The position numbers were made by a program, and so were the translations under genes. This document shows, piece by piece, positions 1 through 11,860 of a stretch of 64,000 bases of DNA; the stretch's first letter is position 1; the number at the start of each line of letters is the position of its first letter. The notes under the pieces were generated by a model. The model worked only from the letters and a program-made list of their open reading frames with translations. It ran no database searches and was not told where the DNA came from. Where the stretch lies: the NCBI RefSeq assembly GCF_932294415.1, contig NC_065543.1:28849530-28913529 (forward strand), written 5' to 3'. The stretch comes from Quercus robur. Taxonomy: Eukaryota; Streptophyta; Magnoliopsida; Fagales; Fagaceae.

Positions 1-950
1 CATATTTTTGGGTTTTACATGTTGCAAAAAATATCAATCAGTCAACAAATTACTTTGAATGAGATTCAGGAAGCATGAAGTAATCTACCAAAAAAAAAAA
101 AAAAATCTTACGATGACATAGAAGCAGTAACTTGATTTTTTTTCACTTTGCTGCAAAATATGAAACAGCAAATACCAAACCACATAACTATTTATTCCAA
201 AAAAATCACAAATAGTATGTACACATACACACAAACAGAACATAAATATACATACAGATCAAACGGACTCAAAAGCAAAATCAACTCAACAGATCAAATG
301 AGCAGTGAAGACCAAACGGTTCATCGAAAAAAATCCAAAAAAAAAAAAAATGATGAAATCAGAATCAAGCAGATCAGTAACGGAACAAAATTTACAAAAC
401 CCTAGTTAAATTTCTAGTCCCTAGAAAATCCATAGAGATTTTAATCAAATCAACAAAAAGTTTTACAGATCCAAACACACACACACACACACACAAAGTC
501 GAAGTACTCAGTATTAATCGATTGCTAATTAATCGAATCGAACCCTAGGTTTGATAAAGAAAAAAAAAATCAACTTTATGCGATTTTGATCGAAAATCTC
601 AAAAAATAAGAAATAGAAGAAGAAGAAGAAGAAAACGAACCCTAATTTTCTGAAACAAAGTTCTAATTCAATCATCTGATGCAATCTGTATATTTTTTAA
701 TGAAAAAATGCAGAAAATTTCAGATCCAATTTGAAATCATATAGATTACCTGAAAATACACCAAAATCGGCGAAGAGCGAGCAAAGCAAGCTGAGATAAA
801 GCTTTAAACTAAGCGAATGGTGATGGCTTGTAAGGGAGAGGTTTGAGGAATAAAGAGAGAAAGGGGAAACGGCAAGACCTAAGACAAAGCGGAGAGAGAG
901 AGAGAGAGAGAGCGCACAAAAGTTAAGGGTTTTTTTTTTAAAAAAAAGGG
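1..950 (-). promoter_or_regulatory. Probable promoter and 5' leader of a minus-strand gene lying off the left edge
   Basis: Read on the minus strand, 750-915 begins with a CT/GA microsatellite (about 891-912), continues as a pyrimidine-rich leader, and reaches a plausible splice donor, TTTTCAG followed by GTAATC, near 750. T-rich, intron-like sequence with GATCTG and CTAGGGTTT motifs follows to the window edge. This is the usual look of a plant 5' leader with a leader intron. No coding exon is visible, so the gene cannot be named. A 14-bp AC microsatellite lies near 477-494. The + strand ORF at 148-405 is low-complexity Lys/Asn-rich translation and is not believed. The assignment is inference only. 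Confidence 0.35.
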
Positions 951-1071
951 AAATTTAAAAAATAGAAAAAAAATTAAAAAAAAACGAAATTTAAAAAATA
1001 GAAAAAATAAATAAATAAATACTGACGTGGAAAATTGTGGGAGCTTCAAAAGCTTCGATTTTATATATATA
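951..1071 (-). mobile_element. Helitron 5'-terminal segment
   Basis: Positions 1022-1071 carry the block GACGTGGAAAATTGTGG, a short inverted motif (gagcttcaaaagcttc), then TTTTATATATATA. On the minus strand this is the 5' terminal block that recurs at about 2160-2226, 2508-2572 and 16780-16820. It directly abuts the CTAG 3' terminus of the next element at 1072. No matching 3' hairpin is seen to the left, so this copy is partial or runs out of the window. 951-1020 is A-rich filler. Confidence 0.45.
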
Positions 1072-2225
1072 CTAGTCGCTAACCCGTGCGATGCACGGGA
1101 AAACTATTAGAAAATAATAAAGCATGCATATATTAAAAGACAATTTAAGTTCATGTGTGCTTGCAAGGGATACATACCTAAATAGTTCTTGCGGTAGAAA
1201 TAAAAGCCTTATCTTTGAGATAAAGAACTGATGTAAACAAACTAACCTTACATAAAACAAATTATTAAATAAATAAATAAATAAATAAAAAACATAAAAC
1301 TGATGTCACGGGAAATTCAGCCACATAGTAGTAATATATAAATCTCTTAAAACCTAAACCTAAACCTAAACCTAAACATAAGGACTAAATATTTATGCGC
1401 CTTCTCTTGCTTTCCTGATGTATTTGGTTAAAAACATAAAACTGATGTCACGGGAAATTTAGCCATATAGTAGTAATATATAAATCTCTTAAAACCTAAA
1501 CCTAAACCTAAACGTAAGGACTAAGTATATAAACAAACTAACCTTACAAAAGCTGAACTTTATAAGCTAAAATCTATACCGTGAATTGTAGATCTTGAAT
1601 GCTATACTGTGCGTTTAGGGCTTCCTACATCTAGAGAGAGAGAGAGTTTGCAGAAATTAAAGAAAATCTCTCTATAGCTTAAGAAACACAATATAATAAA
1701 ATCAAAGAGATAAAATTTTCAGAGGACAAAATATTATAGATAATTTAAAAGAATTTTGGTTTAATTCTTGAACACCGCAACTCCATAAAATTCATACTAA
1801 TAATAATATTTTATGATAGCGCAGTTAGAATTTTGGTTTAATTCTTGAACACTGAATTGAAAATTGATTATATAAGTATTCAATGGTGAACAAAGTACTA
1901 TGTATTAATTAATATATAAAAAAAACTAACCTTACAAAAGCTGAACTTTATAAGCTAAAATCTATATCGTGCATTGTAGATCTTGAATGCTTTAGGGCTT
2001 CCTACGTCTGGAGAGAGAGAGAGTTTGCAGAAACCGTGACTTTATATTTCTTAACTTGAGAGAGGGGTAAGGTTGCTAGGGTTTTGAGGAGTTATAATTT
2101 TTATTTATTTTTTATTTTTTAAATATTATGCTGACGTGGAAAATTATTTATTTTTTAAATATTGTGCTGACGTGGAAAATTGTGGTATCAGCAAAGGCTT
2201 CGGTTTTATATATATATATATATAG

Positions 2226-2226
<1 letters not shown>
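1072..2226 (-). mobile_element. Non-autonomous Helitron, 1155 bp
   Basis: On the minus strand the element starts TCTATATATA at 2226 and ends CTAG at 1072. The 3' end has a perfect hairpin (stem CCCGTGC/GCACGGG, loop of 3, at 1083-1099) about 11 bp before the end. The flanks are A (1071) and T (2227), the Helitron A-T target. No Rep/helicase coding is present, so it is non-autonomous. Inside are two large imperfect duplications: the block with CCTAAA hexamers at about 1289-1390 and 1432-1520, and a block ending in a GA microsatellite at about 1535-1650 and 1912-2035. The TC start, CTRR end and hairpin are established Helitron features; the family assignment is mine. Confidence 0.7.
1345..1515. 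repeat. CCTAAA hexamer arrays, two copies
   Basis: Short runs of the hexamer CCTAAA lie at about 1351-1377 (four to five units) and 1494-1513 (three to four units). They sit in the same context, as part of the internal duplication of the Helitron. The plant telomere unit is the heptamer CCCTAAA, so this is telomere-like but one base short. Confidence 0.6.
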
Positions 2227-2265
<39 letters not shown>

Positions 2266-2572
2266 GTGAAAAAAAAAATACTTAAATAAAAAGAGTAGGG
2301 GTTTATATTTGTTGAAATTTTTGTTATAGAATTTTAGTTGAAGTGGAATTTTCAAGTTCTTAAAACATATATCTAATAGAGTTTTACTTAAACTAAATTA
2401 TTGTAACAATTGATAAGATAATTATATGTTAAAGAGAAATAATAAATATATAAGATATAAAACCTAAATTAAAAAGGAATCTAAAATAAAAATAAAAGGA
2501 AAATAGTGGTGACGTGGAAAATTGTGGGAGCTTCAAAAGCTTCGGTTTTATATATATATATATATATATAGA
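2227..2572 (-). mobile_element. Helitron 5'-terminal remnant between two elements
   Basis: After a (TAA)n microsatellite at about 2227-2262 comes AT-rich filler. A third copy of the Helitron 5' block then follows (GACGTGGAAAATTGTGG at about 2509, the inverted motif, TTTTATATATATA, ending GA at 2572). It abuts the CTAG 3' end of the next Helitron at 2573 with no spacer. No 3' hairpin belongs to this segment, so it is either truncated or a second 5' end of the element that begins at 1072. Confidence 0.5.
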
Positions 2573-2600
2573 CTAGTAGCTAACCCGTGCGATGCATGGG

Positions 2601-5290
2601 AAAGCTACTGAAAATGAGATCAACTCTAAAATTAGAATCATTTTGCAAGTTAGACTATAAAATTAGGTAAAAGAATTAATTTCATGTTATAGTGTAGTTT
2701 ATTATTAATTGGTAGCAGGATCACTTGCATGATCGAATTTGGTCTCAATGGATTAAGTGCAAATCCTTCATCTAGACATTCAAGTATTAGGATAAATGAT
2801 GTGTTTGTGATAGGTAAAAATTAAGATAAAAAACAATTACACATATACACAGAACCCAAAAAAAAAAAAAAAAAGTTTACGAAAGAACCTCAAATATGTA
2901 AAATTTGCCAAAAAGATACATCATATATTAATGCATAAACACATCTACATAACTTTTGAATAATCCAAGTGCAGCAACATTAGAAGCAACCTTTAGGCTT
3001 CTTCACTATTTCAATTGGCTCCTAAACAATGTCATATTTACTTCTCAGTTCTATTCATCATTCTACAATATAAAAGTCACAATCAACATGTATGCATCTC
3101 ATAAAATCGATAAGCAAGTATTTGTTCTTTGTTTTTTAATTTTCCTTCACCCTTCTCAATTTGACTAAAGAGAAACCAAAGTGAATAAAAAAAGTTTATA
3201 ATTTAAAGCTGAAAAGTTAAAGTTTACTTGTTTATGGTATTTCACACAAAGTAGATACAAAACCATGTCTTTTTTATAAGAGTTCAAGTTAATTTCAAAA
3301 CACAAACAGGTCCAGTTCAATATGATGTAGTAAGAACCTTTGAGAATGAAACTACAACATACTTCAAATAATGATGAAATTGCCCATTTTCGTAATCTGA
3401 CTCTCTTCCCTACAAATAAGAGGACTCTTAAAGTTGAAAGAACTTCCTCTTCTTTTAGTGGGTAAAACAGTAAGATCGAAAGTATTATGTGTAACAAATA
3501 TTATCATATTAAAGTGACAATAAATTGGTTAAACAGAGATATTCAACTAAACATAGATGTACCTACATCTTCTACATTATCAAGAATCAATAAAAGCATT
3601 TTCTTGGCCAAGCAAGATATCAAGACCCTTTTGATGTTATTGGGTGCCATGCTTACATGAAATCACTTTAGCACTTAAGTACTCTCCTAGAGGATCAAGT
3701 AGCTTAGCCAATTACAATGCATAGTGCCGATTGGCAATCACTCATTGTATAAATGTGCATCTCAAACATTTTGCTTTCTTCTTTTAAAAATGTGTGAATA
3801 AAGGGCCTTACCTTCGTTAAAAGAAGAGGAAGTTCAATTAAATTTTTAATTTTTTTTTTTTATGTTCATTAATTCTAGACTCTTTCCATGTCTTTGAAAG
3901 TTTTTCCTACCTTTAGTTAGAAATCTAAACATTCTATTGACAAATTGAAAGCACTCAAATTAAACTCTCATCAACAGATTCAGTAATGGTAATCATTCAT
4001 GTTAACCTCTAAAAGTTCTACAACATGACAAGTTACAATGGTATATAGCCAAGCTTATTAGAGATGATCATACAAACAAAGATGGAATGTCACCATGATA
4101 CCTGAAAACAAAGATATACAAAATGCTAAGCACACTGCCAAAGTACAATAAAATATATAGGTAACAGAAATACCTTGCAAATTTGTTTTTTATTTTAAAT
4201 ATTCTTCTTCTATAGCATATGATCTATATCAAGAACCAAGTATAACTTCTTATGGTGTAATAAATCTCCTTATTTCAAATTGACAATTTCAGCATTGTGA
4301 AGTCGTAGTCCCAGCAAATAATGTTTAAGCTTAAATGAATTACTATTTAAAAAAGAAAAAAGAAAGAAAAGATAATCACTATACTTTATGATTCTGTTAT
4401 TCTTGAATAGGAATAGATTTATAAGTTCAAAATTGGTTTACATCTCTCTAATTGTAATTTAAAAAATAGTTTCATATTAGGGGAATATTACTTAGTGAAT
4501 GAGTAGTGATACTATCTTCCATTATGTAGAGAAGGATAACCAAAATTCATAACTCCACCAAATAGTCTTATCTCAAAGAAGGTTACCTCATGAATGTAAC
4601 CCAATGCCACACCAGATTTGGCCAGCAACCTTTGCCAACAAAATGTACATGTTGTCATCTTGCAATTCTTGAAATCTTCAAACTTCAAACTGGTCATCCA
4701 AATATCTCTTTTTATTACCAATGAAACCCATCATTAGAATTTATCTTTACCTACCAAAATAAATAAATAAATAAAAATAGAATGGTTAAACTCCATTTGT
4801 TCCAATAAAAATACCTTCATTCAGTTCCATTAATGTAACAGTTCCTCATGGGAAGAGCCATTCCAAAGCTATAATAAAACCATGCAAAAGAATTATATTG
4901 ATATCTGTAACCGTAAGGCATAAACTACATCTTCTTATATGAATTAATAAGTAGCAACAAGTAAAAAACATATAAAGAACAAATCATACAGATTAAAGAG
5001 GAAATTTAAAGTCTATAGTTCATCCGGATTAATCCAACATCATTCAAAGCAAAAACCTTCCTCTAATAGAGGGAAAAAGGAAAACAAAAAGTCAACCATG
5101 AAACAAAATTGATGAAAATCTTCAATTGGGTAGTCAAAATTCTATGGGGAGTGAGGCAGAAAATCTGAACCACAAATGAGAAGGAAAACAACCTTAACTT
5201 AAAACACAAAATTCCTATATCAAAACCAATACACCCACAATACCTAAACCTAAATCACATTTAACGCTCAATAAAGGGACAAGAAAAAAA
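2601..5290. other. Interior of the Helitron-like element, unidentified
   Basis: This AT-rich stretch has no recognisable protein. On the minus strand there are short open stretches with plausible splice borders: about 4815-4870 (acceptor TTATTATAG, donor GAAG then GTATTT), 4512-4721, and 3360-3497. They could be exons of the same captured gene whose first exon is at 5293-5500, but none resembles a family I know. Nothing else is supported here. Confidence 0.3.
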
Positions 5291-5292
5291 CT

Positions 5293-5560
5293 TTACCTGC
5301 AATAGTTCCAATCATCTGATGGTGGCAGTAGACCAATAGTGAAGGCAAGACTCTGTTCTTTATCTTTGCCGATTGGAGAAGGTGGAGTTGTTGAGCTGTG
5401 GGAGAGGAGGACCGACGATGGTCTGGGTTTTGGTTTCAAAATTATATCGAGGAAGAGGATTTGGTTTGAGAAAGGGGAGTATATATATTTAATAAAAAGA
5501 AATAAATTAGATTTAAGAAGCAGAGCATCGGGTTTAGGGTTTAGAAAAGTTTTATTATTA
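5293..5560 (-). pseudogene. Captured promoter and first exon of an unidentified gene
   Basis: On the minus strand a TATATATA motif (about 5480) is followed by a leader and a short open reading stretch. It ends in a strong donor context, CTATTGCAG then GTAAAG, at about 5295. The predicted peptide near the end reads SFAFT-like hydrophobic residues then PPSDDWNYC and matches no family I can name. The position inside a Helitron-like element fits gene-fragment capture, which is well known for Helitrons. The Ty3 LTR begins just upstream at about 5566. The true start codon is uncertain and the fragment is not expected to be functional. Confidence 0.35.
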
Positions 5561-5565
5561 TTATT

Positions 5566-6360
5566 ATTATGGGGGGCAATTCGATCAATAGGCCCATTAA
5601 AGTCAGGATTGTTGGGCCTGTGGCCCATCCGAGGATGCGTATCCGTCCGAGGAGGCCAAATCCAGTCATAAGGTAATTACTGAAGGGGGGGTAATCAATA
5701 TCACAAGAGTGAGGTGCTGTATTCGATCGAGGACGCCATACTCCTCGGCACTATGCGTCTGAGGATGAACAGGGCGCGGCCTTGTGGCAGCCGGCCCTCA
5801 GAATCATGTCACCAATACAGATAGGATCACAGACCAAGGGTAAAAGGGAAAAGATAAACAAAATATCTGTAACCACAGCTGCCTCCGCATTAATGACTCC
5901 TCAACCAACTCTCTGGCCGCATTAATGTGGAGGTGATACCTGAACAGTAAAGAGGCAGCCTTACAGCCGCCCATAGGAAGTTCTAGGAGGTGCTGGATGG
6001 GACAGAAAGAAATCCTCCGAACCCAACCTACACGTGTGCGGTGAGGATGGAAGGCAAAGGGTGGTATATAAACTAAAAGAAGAACATGCAAAGGGGGGAT
6101 CAGAACAGAAAAAGAAAAGAGAGAAAAGCACAGACAAAAAGGAGGAGAGCAAAAGGAGAGAAAAAGAATTGTATTGATCACCAAAGAAAACGATTGTTGT
6201 ACCAACTTTAGACCTTTAATATATGTGAGAGTGAATCTTTTTAAGATACCACAGTTAACCTAGTTCTTTACACCCACGCTCTACAAATCATATTGTCTGG
6301 GCCTATTTACGTGCGAACCCAACACTGTTACGGTTCGTTGCAAATCGCGTCCTTACAATT
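5566..6360 (+). repeat. 5' LTR of the Tat element
   Basis: It is the direct repeat of about 15926-16720. It starts in ATTATGGGGGGCAATT (a TG start would be 5570) and ends near TCCTTACAATT. A TATA-like GGTATATAAAC lies at about 6063-6073, followed by purine-rich sequence, consistent with the U3/R boundary. The exact borders are uncertain by about 5 bp because the element sits in an (ATT)n tract. Confidence 0.9.
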
Positions 6361-6377
6361 GGCGCCGTCTTTGGGAA
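6359..6377 (+). other. Primer binding site of the Tat element
   Basis: TTGGCGCCGTCTTTGGGAA directly follows the 5' LTR. TGGCGCC is the usual start of the primer binding site in plant Ty3/Gypsy elements. I do not assign the primer tRNA. Confidence 0.7.
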
Positions 6378-6419
6378 GAGCTTGTGTTAGCTTATAGAAC
6401 TTCCGGTACAACGTTTCCG

Positions 6420-9400
6420 ATGGAAGGAGTGGAACCACCTCACCCCACAGCGGGACCGCATCAGGATGATGTTAACCTGCATCAGGCGAAGTCAAGGGGC
6501 TCTCAGCATGGTGGTCCTCGAAGGAGTCCCGAACGGAGGGAAGTCCGAGAGGGGAGTGTACGTACAACTCATACCACCAGGAGCCACTCACGAGGGAAGA
6601 GTCACGTCTCCCACGCGAAGCATGATGGGAATCTGCAACGCGAGATTGCAGACTTGAAGAAAGAGTTGCACCATGCACGGCGGGAACGTTCCCCACCTTG
6701 CTCCGAACCATCGTCTGGGGAGTCGGATGGAACTAGTTACAAGCGGAGGTCGAGAACTCCGCAAAGCGAGACTTTCTCCTATGAAGAGGAGCATCGCCAT
6801 CGACGTAGGCGTAGAAGTCCAACTAGCAGGGGCTTGGGAAACGATGCCATGAACAAAGCCCTGAGTCAAATTTCCAAGTCACCCTTTACGAGAAGCATAG
6901 ACGATGCTACCCATCCTCGGCGGTTCCATCAACCTATGTTCTCTCTGTATGATGGCCATTCAGATCCGGTGGAACATGTAAGCTATTACAGCCAGAAGAT
7001 GGCTATTCACTCCAGGGATGATGCTTTGATGTGCAAGATTTTTCCATCAAGTTTGGGTCCAACGGCGATGAGGTGGTTCAATGGCTTAAGGGCCAATTCT
7101 ATTGGATCTTTCAAAACACTGACTCGGGCTTTGGTGCTCGCTTTATTACATGCAGCCGGACTCCTCGGCCTTTGGGATCCTTGTTGACTTTGTCTATGCG
7201 AGAGGGCGAGACTCTCAAGAGTTACTCGGATAGGTACTGGGAAATGTTTAACGAAATAGAGGGAAAGAATGATCCCGTGGCTATAACCACTTTCAAAGCT
7301 GGTCTCCCAGCTGATCACAATTTGAGAAAATCCTTAACAGGTACACCTTTCACTAGTGTGCACCAGCTGATGGACAGAATAGATAAGTACAGAAGGGTAG
7401 AGGAAGATCAACTTCAGGGGAAAGGAAAGGCCAAGATGATCCCTCAGGAGAGGAGGGATTTCAGGTCGGATCGTTATAATAACAGCCGACCAAAGAGGGA
7501 CTTTGTTGGGCAGTCGGGCTCGGCGGACGCCCAGGTTGTTAATGCAGTATTTCGGGAGCCTGTTCAGCAGGTTTTAGAGAAGATAAAGAACGAGCCATTC
7601 TTCAAATGGCCGAACAAGATGGCGGGAGAGCCTAGAAAATGCAACCCGAGTTTGTATTGCCATTACCATCAGGATCATGGGCACACGACAGACAACTGCA
7701 GGAATTTATGGGACCACTTGGAACAGTTGGTCCGTGAAGGGAAATTAAAGCAACTCTTGCATCACTCCAGCGGAAGGGCGAGCCAAGCAGGTTCCGAGGT
7801 GCATGGGGACGCTTCATCAAGGCTCCCCCTGGGTACGATTAACGTTATCTTTACGGCCCCGAGAAGGACTGGATCTTGCCCTTCCAGAGTGTTGTCGGTG
7901 TCCCGATCCCCGGCTGAGGATCATTCTCAAGCAGTGAAGAGAGCCAAGAGGCGTGTCCCCTTGATTTTGGGTTTTTCAGATGAGGATCTGGTTGGGACCA
8001 TACAGCCCCATGAGGATGCTTTGGTGGTAACATTGAGGATTAGCCGATACGATGTCCGAAGAGTGATGGTTGATCAGGGAAGCGCTGTGGATGTGATGTA
8101 TCCAGATTTGTACAAAGGGCTGGGTTTGAAACCAGAGGACTTAACAACCTATAATTCCCCTCTAGTAAGTTTTGAGGGAAGGTTGGTCACTCCCATGGGG
8201 CTAATCAGGCTGCCCGTATAGTCAGGCACGGATGTGGTGGAGGTGGACTTTATTGTCGTAGATGTTTTTTCTCCGTACACGGCTATTGTGGGCAGACCTT
8301 GGCTTCACACCCTTAAAGCGGTTTCGTCCACTCTACATCAGAAGGTGAAGTACCCATCCGGAGACCAAGTGCTGGAGATAGTAGGGAGTCAGGTGGCTAC
8401 TCGGCAATGCCTAGTAGCGGCTATACAGTATCGGCCAGAAGCAGAAACCTCGGCTACGGCCGACAATGAGTTATAGCAATTAAAGTCCCCAGTATTAGGC
8501 TTAGACGTGCCAGCCAATGGGGTAGAGTGTGAAGATCTGGAAAAGGTAATTGTTGCTGATGATCCAGAAAAATTCTTCCGGGTTGGGGCCAAGTTGCCTT
8601 TGCAAGAGAAAGCGAATTTGCTGGAATTCCTTCCAGCCAATGTGGACGTTTTTGCATGGGACCCGTACGAAGCCCCAGGGGTGGACCCGAATTTCATTTG
8701 TCACTGACTCAACGTGAACCCTGCTGTTGTCCCTAGGAGGCAACCTCTTCGGCGACCATCGAAGGAGCATGCCGAGGCAATTAGAAGCGAAGTTGCCAAG
8801 CTCAAACAGGCTGGGGCTATCAAGGAAATTTTTTACCCTCAATGGTTAGCCAATACGGTGGTAGTAAAAAAGAAGACTGGAAAATGGCGGGTGTGCGTGG
8901 ACTTCACGGATCTTAATAAGGCCTGCCCCAAGGATCCATTTCCTATGCCGAAGATCGACCAGTTGGTGGATGCGACCGTGGGTCACCCTAGGATGAGTTT
9001 CTTGGATGCCTTCCAAGGGTATCACCAAATATTGCTAGCCGCCGACGATCAAGAAAAGACTGCTTTCGTGACCCCGATTGAGAACTACCATTACAAGGTG
9101 ATGCCCTTCGGTTTGAAAAATGTTGGATCTACCTACCAACGCATGATGACGAAAATGTTTAAGCCACAACTGGGCAGAAATATTGAAGTTTATATCAATG
9201 ATATGGTTGTAAAAAGTAAAGTAGTGTCCGAACATGTGGAGGACCTCACTAGTATCTTCGGGATACTGAGAAAACATAAGTTGCGCTTGAATGTTTCGAA
9301 GTGCTCCTTTGGTGTAGGTTCCGGGAAGTTCTTGGGGTACATGGTGACCCATAGAGGAATTGAGGTGAATCCAGACCAGATTAGGGCCATTAACAATTTG

Positions 9401-11791
9401 CAAGCACCTCGAAATCCAAAAAAAGTGCAGAAACTGACTGGGATGACTGCTGCGTTGAACCGGTTCATCTCCAGGTTGACTGAGAGGTGTCGTCCTTTTT
9501 TCCGCCTGTTACATAAGTGGCAATGATTCGAATGGACCGTGGAGTGTGCTGAAGTGTTCCAGCAGTTGAAAGATTACTTGTCCAGGTCGCCTATCATGTC
9601 TAGCCCTGAGGTGGATGAGGTGTTATATGCCTATTTGGCGATAACCCCTCATGCAGTTAGTTTCGTCTTGATACAAGAAGACAATGGCGTCCAAAGGCCA
9701 GTTTATTATGTAAGTAAATCCCTCCATGAAGCCGAGGTGAGATATCTGTCATTAGAAAAGGCCATACTGGCGGCGGTCCATGCAACATGTAAACTTCCGC
9801 ACTATTTTCAAGCTCACACTGTGGTTATTTTGACCCAACTGCCTCTTAAGTCCATACTCAGAAGTGCTGACTACACCGGAAGAATTGCCAAGTGGGGCAC
9901 GATTCTGGGTGCTTTTGACATCAAATACATGCCCCGCACCTCTGTAAAAGGTGAAGTCCTTGCCGATCTGGTGGCTGAATTCGTTGAGTGCCCCGAGGAA
10001 GTTAGTAGGAATCAAGATCACATGGATGAAAAATCGGTTGGCCTAATATCCGCACAAGGAGAGTCTTTATGGAAAGTGTACATGGATGGGGCCGCAAACC
10101 AACGGGGAGCAGGATTGGGATTGGTGTTGATATCCCCCAAAGAGGTCATCATCGAGAAGTCGTTAAGACTAGGGTTCTCGGCTACTAACAATGAATCGGA
10201 ATACGAAGCTTTGATAATGGGAATGAGCATGGTCCATAAAATGGGTGGAAAGGCAGTGAAATTATTCTCAGACTCGAGGTTGGTAGTCGGCCAGGTGACC
10301 GGAGAGTTGGAGGCCCGAGACCCGAGGATGCAAGGGTATCTGGACCGCGTTAGGCGTATGCGAACGGAGTTCAAGTCTTTCGACGTATTACATATTCCTC
10401 GAGGTGAAAATACCCATGCTGATTCCTTGGCAACCCTTGCCACCTCCTCAGTACGAAATTTCCCTCAGGTGATTATCGTCGAAGACTTGTGTACTCCCAC
10501 CTCACCAGAAAAGGAGGTTTGCCAAATCCATCAAGCTAGTCTGTCGCCAAGCTGGATGGAACCCATATTAAAATTTCTTGAAAGTGACATATTGCCCGAA
10601 GATAAGGTGGAAGCTGAGAAAATACGAAGGAGAGCTCCTCGGTACTGGTTATCTGAGGATAAAAAGTTATACAGACGGTCCTTCTCTGGGCCATACTTGT
10701 TCTGTGTGCCTCCTGAGACAGCAGAGTCAATCCTGGAAGAATTGCATGAGGGCATTTGTGGAAGCCATACAGGAGGAAGGTCTCTATCATGCCGAGCCCT
10801 CACACAAGGTTATTGGTGGCCAAACATGCGGAGGGAAGCGCAGGAGTACGTTAAGAAATGCGATCAGTGTCAGAGATATGCTCCGAATATCCACCAACCG
10901 GGACGAGTTCTTAACCCTCTCTCTAGCCCTTGGCCTTTTGCGCGATGGGAGCTGGACATTGTCGGCCCTTTTCCTAAAGCCATAGGAAACAAGAAGTACT
11001 TGCTGGTCGGCACAGACTACTTCACTAAATGGGTTGAAGCTGAGCCCTTGGCGAACATCAGGGACGTAGATGTGAAGAAGTTTGTCTAGAGGAACATTGT
11101 TACACGATTTGGAATTCCCCGAACTCTTGTCTCAGATAACGGACTCCAATTCGATAGCAATGCCATTAGGGAATATTGTTCAGAACTGAGAATAAGAAAC
11201 AGATATTCCACTCCAACTTATCCACAAGGCAATGGGCAGGCTGAAGCTGTTAACAAAGTAATAGTCAATGGGCTTAAGAAGAGACTGGATGACGCGAAAG
11301 GAAAATGGGTGGAAGAATTGCCACATGTGCTTTGGACGTATCGGACAACACCCCGACGTTCGACGGGGGAAACTCCCTTCTCCATGACCTATGGGGTCGA
11401 GGCCGTCATTCCCCTGGAAACTGGATTCCCAACGTTAAGGACCAGTACATTCTCTTCGGATAATAATGATGCGATGTTGGAGAAAAGTTTAGACCTGATT
11501 GAAGAACAAAGGGAGAGTGCGATGGTTCGACTAGCTTACTACCAACATAAACTCAAGCAGGGCTATGATAGCAATGTGAGGATGAGTCCGTTAGCCATAG
11601 GAGATCTGGTGCTGAGGAAAGTCCTGGGGGCCACTAAGAATCCAAATTGGGGAAAACTGGGACCTAATTGGGAGGGGCCATATCGGATCACTTCTATAGC
11701 AAGAATAGGAGCCTACTATCTAGAGGACCTAGATGAAAAACCTGTACTCCATCCTTGGAATGTAAATAATCTCAAGAGGTATTATTATTAA
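6420..11791 (+). pseudogene. Degenerate gag-pol of the Tat element
   Basis: ATG at 6420 opens gag. Gag (FPSSLGPTAMRWF, then LKSYSDRYWEMFNEI) ends in a CHYHQDHGHTTDNC zinc knuckle at about 7660. Protease carries VDQGSAVD (about 8070-8093). RT spans about 8714-9480 (WRVCVDFTDLNKACPKDPFPMP). RNase H follows (about 9620-9990), then an archaeal-type RNase H starting YMDGAA (about 10080-10440), and integrase (HHCC zinc site with CDQC; D in ELDIVGPF, D in VSDNG, E in GQAEAVN) to 11791. Breaks: one single-base frameshift near 7130, and in-frame stops at 8219, 8474, 8705, 9524 and 11087. The RT active site reads YIND instead of the usual Y-x-D-D. It is not autonomous. Confidence 0.9.
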
Positions 11792-11860
11792 TAAAAGTGT
11801 TTCAATTCAAATATTTTTTTTTTAACTTACGTCAAATCATACATCCTGTACTCCTGCATC

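Noticed and set aside
148-405. 85-codon + strand ORF
   Set aside because: Lys/Asn/Thr-rich translation of A-rich leader or intron DNA with poly-A tracts; no motif.
1345-1515. Interstitial telomere
   Set aside because: The unit is CCTAAA, not CCCTAAA, only three to five copies, and it is part of an internal duplication of the Helitron.
5339-5671. 110-codon + strand ORF
   Set aside because: Antisense shadow of the captured exon; it crosses the LTR border of the Ty3 element.
5804-6205. 133-codon minus ORF, also at 16164-16565
   Set aside because: It lies wholly within the LTRs and so appears twice; hydrophobic translation of purine-rich LTR sequence, no family.
10018-10443. 141-codon minus ORF inside pol
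   Set aside because: Shadow of the archaeal-type RNase H coding frame.
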